Positions 31,850 through 42,900 of a stretch of 64,000 nucleotides of DNA are shown here, in pieces (position 1 is the stretch's first letter; each line of letters begins with the position of its first letter). The stretch comes from Nelumbo lutea. Its lineage: Eukaryota > Streptophyta > Magnoliopsida > Proteales > Nelumbonaceae. The notes under the pieces are model-generated. The model saw only the letters and a list, made by a program, of their open reading frames with translations, was not told the DNA's origin and searched no databases. Location of the stretch: NCBI GenBank assembly GCA_022828595.1, contig JAKGHH010000002.1:79580383-79644382 (forward strand), given 5' to 3'. A program made the position numbers and the translations under genes.

Positions 31850-32062
31850 TTGGACAACATTTAACATTCATCATAGATGTGTGACACTATCCCATGCTTA
31901 TCACGAGTTTTGGATGATGGTTTGTGCTCATCGCAGGCTACGAGTGATGTTTTGTGCTCATCGCAAGCCTTGGATGACATTTTATGCTCATCACAAGTCC
32001 CAAATGACAATTTATGCTAATAGCAGGCCAAGATGACAATTTATGCTCATCACATGTGTGTG
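31850..32062. repeat. ~30-bp degenerate tandem repeat
   Basis: Units of the form TTTATGCTCATCRCAAGYC then TGGATGACA repeat about six or seven times, with the best units at 31922-32060. Confidence 0.75.
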
Positions 32063-33168
32063 ATCCTTTCATTGCGTCTATAGAATGTTGGCATGTTGTT
32101 GCAAAGGTTTATTAGTCATTTTGATATCTTAAACATTGTCTAACATGTTGCCTAGTTTGTCCGTAGCATTCTTCCCATCTGGGGTTTCTCCATGTGGTTC
32201 TTATCTACAGCCTCTATTACAATTCTCATGGTAGTGAATTTCATATACTTACAATTAGCCCCCTGCTTATGGATAAGAGTAGAGTATTCTTATCAATAAA
32301 CACTCATTGGGATCTTCTCTGTTCATCTAGTAGCATGTCTTCATAGTTAGAGAATTGAGGGTGAAGGAGTTAACTGCTTTATTGCAAGTCGTGGGCTTAT
32401 GAATGTCACCAAAAGAAAATGATTCAAGTGATTTTGTGTATTGCTGAAATCAAGAGCATAATTGGGGTGTTTTATAGACTGTTCAGGTCATGTACAAAGT
32501 GTTGAAGGTGTTGGTGGGAGTAAAGTCATGGTGGCATTTTGTTATTCGTATGGTGTGATTTGGTGTCCCTATAAATTAGCCCCCCTGTTTCTTGATAGAA
32601 GGTCTTGTGCCAAGAAACATTTAAGTCATGGAAATATTGTTAAGTTTACAACCCCCTTGTGTCTTGATAGAAGGCATTCTGTCAAGAAACATTCGAAGAG
32701 GGAATGTCGAGTTAAGTTTTCAGCCTCCCTATATATTCTACTAGGGTTGAGCTGAGTGCATTTTGTTGAAAGGTGTGTTTATAAAGTTAGAGGCATATCA
32801 ATACGTGCCTAAAGTTGTTGTAACACCCAAATGATTGTGCAGCATCGATGGCAGCTTTAATTAATTTGTTTAAAGATCGCCCCACCTTTTTTAGGGATAT
32901 TCTTATAAATTTTATTTTGAATTGAAGTTGCTAATTGGCTCATGTGGAGGAGTACATGAGCAATCATTTCAACTATCACATGATGCTACCTATTTTCTTG
33001 GCAAGTGCGACATAATGTTTTAAGAGAGGTGGTGTCTTTCCTCCTCAATTCGCACTTCTGTGTTGGTAGTTGAAGAGTTTTCTTATTCTACCTATTCTCT
33101 TAGTTCACTATCTTTGTGCTTCCTTTCTTTTGTTCGTCATCTCCTTAGGGTTTCCTTTCTCAAGTCAA
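32063..33168. other. non-coding stretch with a two-unit repeat
   Basis: A stem-like motif (TTTCTTGATAGAAGGTCTTG...CCAAGAAACATT) occurs at about 32587-32620 and again, diverged, at 32652-32691. No gene recognised. This may be the leader of the mobile-domain element that follows. Confidence 0.45.
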
Positions 33169-35110
33169 ATGGTGCCCCATAAGTAGAAAAAATATGTTTG
33201 GGAGGTTTGTCCCTTCATTGATTATGTCTGAGAGGTGGACACTACAGAGCCACTCAAAGAATACGAAGCAGTTAAAACGTCCTTAGAAAGGGTTTCTAGC
33301 CTCTTGTGCCAGTTTCCTTAGGGAAAGATGACAAATAACAACATCGTGGAGGGTAATGAGCTTCTATGTTTGTACTGGTAGCAAAAGCAAAGTGTCACTT
33401 ATAGGTGCTTAGAGCCAAAGATAGAGATTACTAAATGGTAAGCCAGTTTGACTTTGTGGGTGACATATGTGATGGAGAACCCTATGTATTGTAGGCTCCT
33501 TCACAACGATGGTCTTCTCAAGTTGGTCGACTGCTCCATGCATCTGCCCGGGCATGACAGTGTGGATTTCATAGAGCCACTTTTGGTCCACTAGTGTTGT
33601 CGAACACACACCTTTGCTGGCACCTTCGGTGAGTTTGGGATAATGGTGGAGGATGTCGCTGCCCTATTGGCACCGCCCCTGGTTGGGCTGTTTCAACTAA
33701 TAATCTACAATATGATGAGTCCATTCCATGTGAGTTCTCCAGCATCTACGAGGAGCTGGTAGAAGAGATACAACAATTTAAGGCTATGGTAGATATGTGA
33801 CTAGTGCCCGTGGTAAAACCCCAATTGATAAATGGATCAAGCCATTGAGATTTATGCTAGGAGGGCGGACAACCAATGTCATTGGCCACCTTCATTCTAT
33901 ATGTTGCATCGCAGTTTCTGTTTTAGGTAGCCCCAACTACAGGCACTGGTGCCTCTTGTCATTCTTGCAGTTGGCAAGTGCCAACTTGCCCTGGCTTCTA
34001 TGTTCCTGGGCTATCTATATGAGAGAATAGAATAGTTTAAGGCTAGGGTAGATGTGACTAGTGCCTGTGGTGAAATTCCAATTGATACATGGATCAAACC
34101 ATTGAGATTTATACTAGGAGAGCGGACAACCAATGTCATTTGGCCACCTTCATTCTATATGTTGCATCGTGGTTTCTATTTTAGGCAGCCCCGACTACAG
34201 GCATTGGTGCCTCTTGTCATTCTTGTAGTTGGTGGGTGCCAACTTGCCCTAGCTTCTATGTTCCTAGGCTATCTATATGAGCGAATAGATGACACCATTC
34301 ACCAAGTGGTGGACCCCAATTATACGAGGAGGGTGTCCTATGTATTCTCCATATTCCTTATTATGTTCATATACAAGAGGTTTGAATTGAATGTTACCCC
34401 ACGAGACTTGTCCCCCCTAGAGGTTCACATGGCAAACTTAGAAGGGACAGATTCGGAGAATGTCACACTAGACGTCTCTCATAGAAAGCGTTGGCTAAAT
34501 GTCAGGAGAGGGAAGAACTTCAATGTTTTTTGATCAGTAGGAACTTCGACGTTGATGGCTTGGAAGCTCAATTTGCAGATGTTGACAACTTCATTCATAG
34601 TCCTTAAGCGGAGCATGTGACTCACACCATGCCATTCTGCATTAGGATGAATGCTCATGAGGGAGGTGACCAGCAATACATAGTTGGCACCAATAACCTG
34701 GTGGTGGGTGTCGACCATCTTGTTTTATGGCCTGGGGTAATCAGCAATGTGGACAAGGCAAGGGAAGCGCAATCATGCACATACTAGCTTGACTGCCTCT
34801 TGCATTAATTCAGTTATGAAAGTATGGGATCGTAGTTTCTCCGATCTTATGGTGAAGATGTATTTTGGCAGAGGCACAATGGTCTCGCCTTTGCCAACAT
34901 CACACACTTCCCTCTGGCTGGGTTTAAGTGTGTGGAGGTATGTAGTTCATTGCACCGTGTCCATTTATGTTCTTTGTTTGGGGGATTCCAAATGTTCTTA
35001 GTAATGGAGTTGTAGTCGAGGAATGTGATGGCTCCTCCGCTAGGGCATGTGGTAGAACAAGTAGATGAATGGCTCCATACTACCCATAGCCACCACACCA
35101 CTTCAATGAT
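33169..35110 (+). pseudogene. plant mobile domain (PMD) protein pseudogene
   Basis: Starting near ATG 33169 the plus strand reads, in several frames, LVDCSMHLPGHDSVDF, 'THTFAGTFGEFGIMVEDVAALL' and, after a duplicated block, 'PRLQALVPLVILVVGGCQLA' with 'MFLGYLYERIDD'. A later piece around 34930 gives 'LHRVHLCSLFGGFQ'. These match the aminotransferase-like plant mobile domain: the T-H-T-F...F-G-E...D-V-A-x-L-L core and the R-x-A-L-x-P-L helix. The domain is found in Mutator- and gypsy-related transposons and in a few host genes such as MAIN/MAIL. Stops and frameshifts make it non-functional. Confidence 0.68.
33777..34290 (+). repeat. ~257-bp tandem duplication inside the PMD pseudogene
   Basis: 33777-34033 and 34036-34290 repeat the same sequence from TTTAAGGCTA to CTATCTATATGAG, with about 10% changes and a 2-bp indel. 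The duplicated part encodes KPLRFMLGGRTTNVI. Confidence 0.9.
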
Positions 35111-35514
35111 GAAGTTTAACACGTAACGGTCCAAGAAGGCCAATAGACACTACAAACAAAGGAAAGCGGTCCATGAGTGAGGCAGGCTGTGAGAGATGGA
35201 AAACGACTCGCTTGGGCTTAATAGGAGTCACCACCCATTCATTAGTTATGGAAATGGAGGTGATGGGACCTCTAAGATATACATCAGAAAGCACATTGGT
35301 TTAATAAACCAGTCTAGGTAAGACTCAGATGGGAGAGGGAAGGGGTTAGGCACCTCTCTCCTAGGTTCAATAGGTGGGAGCCCACATGGGATTCCAAATA
35401 AGCACAAATTAAAGCAAGCAATTCATTAACTAACTAAGAGCAACTAATAATTAATAAAGCTAAACAAAATCATGAATAAACCATCATAAGAAAATTCCCC
35501 TAATTAAAAATATT
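35111..35514. other. no feature recognised
   Basis: Between the mobile-domain pseudogene and the LINE tail. The minus-strand frame at 35294-35103 has no domain. Confidence 0.5.
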
Positions 35515-35797
35515 TTTTTTATTTCATTTCTTTTTTTTAATTTAATTTTTATCATTTGTTTATGTTATTTTCTTATGAAAACCTATTTTTATTTTCATTC
35601 ATTTTTTTTAATTTTTCTATTTTCTAAATTTGTTTGAATCTTTTATTTTTATTTTTATATTACTTTTTTACTTCACTTTTTTATCAATAATAACAATGAA
35701 TTTGATTAACAATTTAGAAATTAAGAAATTACATAGAAGAGGAAATAAAGAATCTTAACTCCCTACTACACCAATTTACACCCAAACCATGAAACAA

Positions 35798-36330
35798 TTA
35801 CAAAACAGCCCAAAAAAGAGAGTTTCTATTCACCCCTTGCCTAGCTAAATCATCTACTAATGAATTTGCATTTCTCTTTATCCATGTATAACGAACTTCA
35901 ATGTCCTTAGTCAGCCACTTCAATTTCCTCTTTTCATTGTTGTAATTCCAAAGCTTAGAGGTGTCCTCTTTTAGCCAATTCACCACAATTTCAAAATCAC
36001 CTTCTGTGATCAATTTTTTTTAATATACATGTCCTTGACACTTTGAATCTCTTCAAGAACTCATAGAATCTCAGCCCTCAAGGAATCTCCCACCCTAATT
36101 GGACCGGAATACATAGCTAACAGATTCCCTTTTCCATCTCTTATCGTTCCCTTATTCCGGAGGGCCCTGAATTGCCCATGCTGCTGCCATCAAAATTCAG
36201 TTTGGTAAACCCGTGAGGTAGAGGTGTCCAGCAAGAACTTGTAATCTTCTTAATTGAAGCTGAATTTGTAATCTCCTTCCAACTTTTTATCATCCCATCA
36301 ACTGAGGAGTCTATAAACAATTACAAAGTT
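35798..36330 (-). pseudogene. LINE RNase H domain
   Basis: The end of the domain reads 'GDFEIVVNWLKEDTS', 'DIEVRYTWIKRNANSLVDDL' and ARQGV, the plant LINE-type RNase H (last Asp and the N-x-x-D-D-L-A end). Weaker similarity continues to about 36330. Confidence 0.82.
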
Positions 36331-36560
36331 TTCAACCAATGTATCACCCTAATATGGATAGCCTCCAAGATTACTTCCAAGCTTCTCTCCTTATATGAGA
36401 AAATTTGTGAGTTTCTCTCCTCCTAAACAGTCCAACATACTGCAGCCCTAACACATCTTCACATGATTTTGGTCCTTTTTATTGGCCAGTGACGCATGGA
36501 AGTGAATAAACTTTGTACATTCAAAGGGAGGGTCCACCTGCACCCAATTAAAGAAGTAAA

Positions 36561-37257
36561 TCATTCCCAAATAACTTTAACAAACTGATAAGAAATTAGT
36601 AAATGGTATCCAGACTCACCATCGGATTTATAGAGGACACACCAGTGAGGAGACAAACAACTACTGGGTCTTTTTCTTTGAAGTAAATCCCCTATATTAA
36701 CTCTTTCCAGAAAGGCTTCCCAATAGAAACTCCCAACCTTTGAAGGTATAGGTTGACACCACACCTCTTTAACAGGGAAGGACAATCCAACAGAAGAAGG
36801 GGTTAAAGGGCTTAAAGAAAGAGGCATAAGTGTAAGAACTCGAGGGAGTGAGAGTCCAGAATCTATTATCTATCTTTGTTGGTTCAAGGAAAACCCCATC
36901 AAGAATGAATAATAAGGCTGAAATATAGTCTAACTCTATGTCCCTGATATCTCTTCTCAAACCTAGGTTCCAGTCAAATCTAGAAGGTGAATTAGAAGGT
37001 ACAAGGAAGGAGGAAATTGGTACATTTTCAAGGGTAGAGATACTAAAAAGGGTTGGAAATTGATCTTTCAAAGAGGAATCCCCAACCCAAACATGTTCCC
37101 AAAATTTAATGAGGTTGCCTGGGTGCAAATCACACCTAATCCAGGGAGAGAACAATGGCAAAATAGCTTGAATAGCTTTCCAAGGAGATGCTCTTGTAGT
37201 CCTTGCTAGAACCCCAGAATCCCATCCATTGTCTTCCACCCCATGAATACTTCCCAC
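36561..37257 (-). pseudogene. LINE RT-associated zinc-binding region
   Basis: A first frame (37257-36769) gives 'FWEHVWVGDSSLKDQFPTL' and 'DWNLGLRRDI'-like pieces typical of the region after RT. A second (36827-36561) gives SFPVKEVWCQPIPSKV and 'RKRPSSCLSPHWCVLYK', with the second Cys of the usual C-x-L-C replaced by Tyr. Confidence 0.85.
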
Positions 37258-37302
37258 TATCTTAACCCAAAGTCTTTCTTTATCGAGTGAAAATCTCCAT
37301 AA

Positions 37303-38790
37303 CTATTTCCCTAATAATGCTAGGTTCCTATTCTTTATGTTCCCAATTCCCAGACCTCCCTCATTCTTACTTCTACACACCACCTCCCACCTAACCTTAT
37401 GGTCCTTCTTCTCCTCCCCCGACTCCCATAGAAAAATTCTCATTAGTTTTTCCAACCTACTAGCCACCCTAATCGGAACCTTAAAGACTGACAAAAAATA
37501 AACAAGAAGGTTAGCAAGTTTGGACACAATTAGAGTGATTCTCCCTCTAAGAGACAAATAGTTTTTCTTCCAATTGGCAAGTCTCTTTTCAAACCTCTCC
37601 ACAATAGGAGTCAAAAAATCACATTTCTGAGGATTATCTCCCAATGGTAATCCAAGGTAGTTTAAGGGGCCAATTAGATACTACACATCCCAAAATGTCT
37701 GCACACTCACATACCTCCCCTTCCCCCATATTGACTCCAACTATACAAGTTTTCTCAAAATTCACTTTAAGGTTTGACATTTGATCAAAAAGTTGAATAG
37801 TAAGCTTCAGGTTTCTAATCCTATTAATATCCCCTCCTTCACAAAACAAAATTGTGTCATCTACAAATCGCAAGTTTGTGAGTGGTATGTTTTCTCTTCT
37901 AACTCTCCATCCTCTTATTAAATCCATAGAATCTGCTTTGGAGATTAGTCTCCCGAACACTTTTGCAACCAATGTAAATAGAAAAGGGGATAGGGGGTCT
38001 CCTTGGAGATTAGTCTAATCCCGAACACTTCTGCTTTGGAGATTAGTCTAATCCCTCTCAAAATTGGAATATAGTCCACTATCCCATTTACCAAAATGGA
38101 GTAATGGTAATTCCTAATGCAGCCCATCACCCGTTTTCACCAAATGTCTCTAAACCCAAAGTTGATCATCACCTCTAGTAGGAAAGACCAATCAACTAAG
38201 TTATAAGCCTTTTCCAAATCTAATTTGCAAACCATCCCTCTTCTCCTAGATCTCTTAAAGTCCTCTAAACTCTCATTTGCTACAAGTATCTTATCTGTTA
38301 TCTAGGGTGCAACTTTTGCGGGTTAGGAGTGGGATTTTGTCAAAATTTCAAAGGGCCCAACCCGAAACATGAGCCCGAAATAATATAAACTGTTAGCTCG
38401 GGCCAACCCAACTTGCACCCTTACTGTTATCTGCCTCCCCTTCACAAAAACTCCTTGATTATTTGCTATGATTGCTGGGAGAACCTTCCTAATTCTAATG
38501 GATAGCACCTTAGTAATGATCTTATAAAGGCTATTAACTAAACTAATAAGCCTATAATCCTTCAAATGGCTTGCACCACTTTTCTTGTGTACCAATGCAA
38601 TGAATGTAGAATTTAGCCCAAGGTTAATGACTCCTTTGGTATGGAATTTATCAAATACCAACCTTAGGTCCTCTTTTAGTATCTCCCAACAATCCTGATA
38701 AAAATCCATCGTAAAATCATCCGGGCCTGGTGCCTTTGATCTATCCATTGAAAATATTGCATCTTTTATCTCTTCCAAATCAAATTTCTT
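37303..38790 (-). pseudogene. LINE reverse transcriptase
   Basis: Begins MEEIKDAIFSMDRSKAPGPD and 'FTMDFYQDCW', 'STFIALVHKKSGASHLKDYR' and the 'ANNQGVFVKGRQI' block (38778-38420). It continues past a 121-bp MITE to the catalytic box RFVDDTILF (about 37880; the usual FADD is FVDD) and 'FEKRLANWKKNYLSLRGRI' (37600). Frames change at least four times. Confidence 0.9.
38303..38423. mobile_element. hAT-type MITE, 121 bp, with 8-bp target duplication
   Basis: Starts TAGGGTGCAA and ends TTGCACCCTTA (inverted repeat with a 1-base indel). It is flanked by CTGTTATC at 38295-38302 and 38424-38431. The 8-bp duplication and TAGGG-type ends fit hAT elements. The inside is rich in GGGC/CCAACCC. Removing it would restore continuity of the LINE RT at the DNA level. 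Confidence 0.9.
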
Positions 38791-39074
38791 TTCTAGCTAC
38801 TCTCTATCTTCTATCTTTAGTGTTGCCCATTCCAAATCTTATTATTTATGGGCCTTCTAAATATAGACCTAAAATGATTTGCAAATTCTCTTGCAATCTC
38901 TCTTTGATTGGTAACTATTACCCCTTCAATCTCCAAACTTGAAATAAAGGTTATTCTCCTTCTGCTACTTGCCATAGCATGAAAAAACTTAGTTTTCCTA
39001 CCCCCCTCTTTCAACCATTTACATCTTGACTTCTGCCTCTAACTTATTTCCTCCTAAAGAAGATAGTCCTCTAA

Positions 39075-40080
39075 CTATTTATGCAATTGCCATTTTTGTT
39101 CCTTATCTTCTACTATTAGGCTGCCCCTCCCTTCTTTGCTATTCAGATCTTCAATTGGTGCAATCATACTTTGCTTCATTTCCTCTAGTCTCTCAAACTC
39201 TAAAAGATTCCAATCATTGATTCTAGCTTTCAGAAATTGGAGCTTTTTGTGAAACCGCATCCCACTCCTTTCCACTGTTGAGTTGCTCTCTGACCACCAG
39301 TCTTTAACTTTGTTAATGAATACCGGGTGTCCTAACCACATGTTTTCAAATCTAAATGAGCAAGACCTGCATTTCTCACATCCTCCTTACAAAGTACAAT
39401 AGGCCAATGGTCGGAGGTCACCCTCGGAAGTGCTTTAGAGTTCAGATTCCCCTAATGTTCTTCCCAATCATTTGAAAATAAAAATCTGTCCAAATTAGAG
39501 GAAATTGGATTGACTTAGAGATTGGACCAGGTATAACACCTTTGTGACAATGGGATCTCTTTAAGTTTAAAAGCATCAACAAATTGATCAAATCTCATCA
39601 TACTTGTGGTAGACCTCTGCCTAGAACTATTTGTTTCTTCTAAGAATCTGATTACATTGAAGTCACCTCCTAAGCACCATGACCCTTCCCACAAACCCCT
39701 CATGTCAGCTAGTTCTTCTCATAATTTTCTCCTCTCTATAATCATTTGGACCATACACATTAGTTAGCACCCATTCAAATCCATCATCCACTTGCCTAAA
39801 TTTCAAGGAAACTGAAAATTATCCTATCAATTCCTCCAAACCTACAACTACCTCATTCTTCGACATTGTCACAACACCCTTGCAAATCCCCAGGAAGGTA
39901 AAGCCACCCCACTAATCCCCCTACCTCTCCACACACTCCTTGCCCATTTGATGTCAAATTCTACTCTTTTAGTTTCCTATAACAGTACCACATCTGGATC
40001 TATTTTCTTGATGGCCTCTTTTATTACTGCTCCCTCCCTTGCATTGCCCAATCCCCTAACATCCCAGCTTATGATCCTCA
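39075..40080 (-). pseudogene. LINE apurinic-type endonuclease
   Basis: Reads 'VLTNVYGPND', then GSWCLGGDFNVIRFLEE (the G-D-F-N catalytic motif) and 'LSQRCYTWSNL' (39703-39515). It continues with 'LPRVTSDHWPIVL' (S-D-H-x-P catalytic end, about 39415). It nicks target DNA during insertion. A further part (39341-39075) links to RT. Confidence 0.88.
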
Positions 40081-40330
40081 TTAATCTTTATTCTCCCACC
40101 CTTACACCTGCTACCCACACTTGTTTCATTTTCTCCTTTCCTCTCTAACACCAAAACTTTTATCTCCTTCCACATCCTTCACCAATCTTCCAGCCTCACT
40201 CATTTTTCTCCATTTAGTCTTGACTTCTTCTCTCTTTTTTCTAAGAACCCTTTTAGATTATTTGGATCTTTCAATTTACACCCCAACTTTTGTACGAATG
40301 CTGCCATAGAATCCTCACTGGTCAGCTCTC

Positions 40331-40782
40331 TTTTGTCTGTCTCTTTATTTCTCTCCTCCTGACCTATGTCCCCACCTTCTTCTTCCTCATGAGTTCCTTC
40401 TACACTAGACTCTTCTTCCCCTTCTTTTTGTGGGTTATTCTCCTCAACTTTGCTTTTCTATCATCCCTCTTTAGAGCTTGTTCTCACCCCTTTCATTCCC
40501 TATTCTATCAACATACTTCATTGCCAAAAACCGCCAAGGTCTGTCAAATCCATGGCTACAACATATATTTATTTTTTATTATTTTTCATTTTCATTTTTA
40601 TCAAAAATTTTACATAAATGCCCTTTTATAGATCTCTTTTTCTCTTCATAAATGACCCTCTCCCTTCGAATCTACAGATAGGCCTAACTATACTTGCTAT
40701 ATTATCACCTTCCCTATTATCATCTCCTCTCTTCCTCCACCCTTTTATATTTTCCTTTGGTTCTACAACTATTTATTCACAT
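40331..40782. other. no clear feature
   Basis: T/C-rich on the plus strand. It may include LINE 5' sequence, since a Lys/Glu-rich frame on the minus strand can be followed to about 40400. Confidence 0.4.
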
Positions 40783-40791
40783 TTTATTTTT
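40783..40791. repeat. 9-bp target duplication, left copy (TTTATTTTT)
   Basis: The identical 9 bp is at 42329-42337. The sequence is of low complexity, so the exact boundary carries some uncertainty. Confidence 0.8.
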
Positions 40792-40915
40792 AGGTAAATT
40801 TCTTAAACTACCCTTATGGTTTAGCTAATTGACTAAGTGTACCCTTATTGTTTGAAAATTGACTAACACTACCCCTGCTATTTCTAACAATTGACTAATA
40901 CTTCCCTTACTGTTA
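40792..40915. repeat. MULE terminal inverted repeat, left, with ~30-bp sub-repeats
   Basis: Matches the complement of 42205-42328 with few changes. Inside it a unit like ATTGACTAAGTGTACCCTTA-TGTTT recurs three times at about 30-bp spacing. Confidence 0.9.
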
Positions 40916-41310
40916 GCTTCCATTAATAGAAATACAAAAAAGACTATTTTACCCTTCATTCTTCTTCAAATTTTCAAAATAAAACCTTCACTCTCCATTA
41001 TCAATTCTACCATGTAATCAAGAACCCCTTTTGGTTCAATTACAGACACTTAATAGCATCTCTGAAAATCTCATTAATGATAGCCATGAAATGTGGCAAA
41101 CGATCAAATAAAAAAAAGTTGATGATGCCATGAAACATTAAAAGAAGAGTATTATTATGGGCAATAAATCGTGTTCAAAATCCTAACTAAAAAACAAAGG
41201 AAAACTACAGCTCGTTTGGGTGGGCTCCGAAGACTACGAAGAAGCCAATTTGGCAACTTTTAGCCCCAAAAATAGATTCTCTCCGAGATGGGTATGAAAT
41301 AGTTCTAGGC

Positions 41311-41640
41311 GATGTAACACAGAGTAGAGTGTTTTACGGACCTGGTGGACCATATGCATTGTTCGGTGGGAAGGACGAAAGTGGAGCTCTTGCAAAGATG
41401 TCCTTTGAAGAGAAGGATTTAACTAGCGATATCTCAGGGCTTGGTCCTTTTGAACTAGATGCCTTATAGGACTAGAAATACAAGTTTATGAGCAAGTACT
41501 TTTAAGGTTGGAACTATTACGAAAACTATTCCTGTAACTGATGGACCCTCCCCTGGTGATTCCTCTAAAGCTATGAAGCAAGATGACGTTGCTAAACCTA
41601 CAGAAGATGGGCCATCAAAGAACACACTGATTGATCAAGT
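41311..41640 (+). pseudogene. captured membrane steroid-binding protein (MAPR) fragment
   Basis: The plus strand reads DVTQSRVFYGPGGPYALFGG, 'KDESGALAKMSFEEKDL' and 'SDISGLGPFELDAL'. This is the core of the plant membrane steroid-binding proteins (cytochrome b5-like heme/steroid domain, MSBP/MAPR). Stops follow, then after a 1-nt shift the C-terminal linker 'KVGTITKTIPVTDGPSPGDS' and 'DDVAKPTEDGPSK'. The N-terminal part is missing or scrambled (a TTKKPI piece near 41234 may derive from it). The captured piece thus covers the domain end, the acidic tail and perhaps 3' untranslated sequence. Confidence 0.85.
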
Positions 41641-42204
41641 GAAGGAATGCCATTAGGTCCATCTGAAGGAAGTAAAAAATGGAGATAGCGCTGAAAGGAA
41701 GTAAACTTACAACATTTGGCATTCAAATGGTATGAGACATGTATTTCATCAATTTTATTTCTTCTAAGGAGTTCTCTGTTTAGTGTAGTTGAATATTGTA
41801 GAGAGAGACATGCTACAACCAACCTGTTGTTGTGTTGGTGCAGTTAAAAATACTCGCGACAAAGGTGGAGACGAAGCAGGTGAAGAAGGAGATCCAGGAG
41901 AGAGAGCACCACCATTGATGAGAAAAACCACTTTCTTGTATGGAAGCCAACGATGGTTTACCAATTCATGTTCTCATCGACTAGTTTCAAAACTGGAAGG
42001 GTAATCTGAAAAGCCAACAATGACGAGGGCTGAATTTCAGTGAGACCACACCTTTGATGGGTTTTTCAGTATCCGAGCAAAAGTTGGTATTGGGTTTTAG
42101 AAGGAAAAAGGGGACAAGGAAGGGGTAATATTGGGGTTTAGAAGAATTTTAAACGTCAAGTGGTATCACATGTATATGGGTTTTGATGGAATATTGACAG
42201 ATAT
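41641..42204. other. remaining interior of the Mutator-like element
   Basis: Unassigned. A plus-strand frame at 41789-42004 is Asp/Glu/Gly-rich in its middle; no family recognised. It may be a second captured fragment. Confidence 0.4.
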
Positions 42205-42328
42205 TAACAGTAAGGGTAGAGTTAGTCAATTGTTAGAAACTATAGGGGTAGCATCAGTCAATTTTCAAACAGTAAGGGTACACTTAGTCAATTAGCTAAA
42301 CAATAAGGGTAGTTTAAGAAATTTACCC
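42205..42328. repeat. MULE terminal inverted repeat, right
   Basis: Complement of the left repeat. Followed by TTTATTTTT at 42329-42337. Confidence 0.9.
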
Positions 42329-42337
42329 TTTATTTTT

Positions 42338-42900
42338 TATCTACTATTGCAAAACACTTTGTTTACGTGAGAAATCCAGGTTGATTGTCTTCTCTGATTC
42401 CGATACTGGGGGCATTGGATAATTAAAACAAAAAAAGGATCTACAATCATGATCTGAAGAGGTCGAATTAAACTATTGGTCAGCTTAAATTCTTGTAGAA
42501 GGGAAATGATGAAATAACTAACATAAAAAATAGCGATCAATTGAGTTAATCAAATATTATGTGCGGAAGAAATCAATCATAGAAAAAAAAACAAAAAAAA
42601 AACAAGAAATAAAACAATGGTCCATCATTAAATGCTTTTTTGATGAATAATCCATCATTTAGATACTTAGCAAATATATTTCACTCAAGCCAATTCAGGA
42701 AACAATCAAAACATCAAAAGAAAGCTATGAAAGAACATCATTAATGTTAGAGATTTTATAGAGCCTGATTCAGCAAAAGCCTCATCATTGGCTTTAACAC
42801 CTAAATCCTATAAAGAAAGAGAATAAAATAAGAAAAGAAAACAAGAAACAAGGGGATTGGAAAGGAAGGTTATAGGGGAGGAAGGAACTTACTTGGGATC
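42338..42900. other. no feature recognised
   Basis: AT-rich. It may be internal leader of the minus-strand Tat-like element whose LTR piece follows. Confidence 0.4.

Larger units (their letters stand above)
35515..40330 (-). mobile_element. L1-type LINE, nearly full length but decayed
   Basis: The minus strand reads, from right to left, an ORF1-like acidic/basic tail (40400-40180), endonuclease, reverse transcriptase, zinc-binding domain and RNase H. It ends in T-rich plus-strand sequence at about 35515-35600 (poly(A) of the element). It belongs to the same family as the plus-strand fragments at 10-12.5 kb: both have FPVKEVWC...LLQRKRP...CLSPHWCVL. Many frameshifts. A hAT-type MITE has landed in the RT at 38303-38423. 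Confidence 0.9.
40792..42328. mobile_element. Mutator-like element with captured gene (Pack-MULE), 1537 bp
   Basis: Terminal inverted repeats of 124 bp (40792-40915 and 42205-42328) begin with AGGTAAATTTCTTAAACTACCC and its complement, and are flanked by a 9-bp direct duplication, the Mutator hallmark. The interior shows no transposase. It carries part of a host-type gene in the plus direction (41311-41640) and further unassigned sequence. Such elements are moved by MULE transposases encoded elsewhere and are known to pick up gene fragments. Confidence 0.88.
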
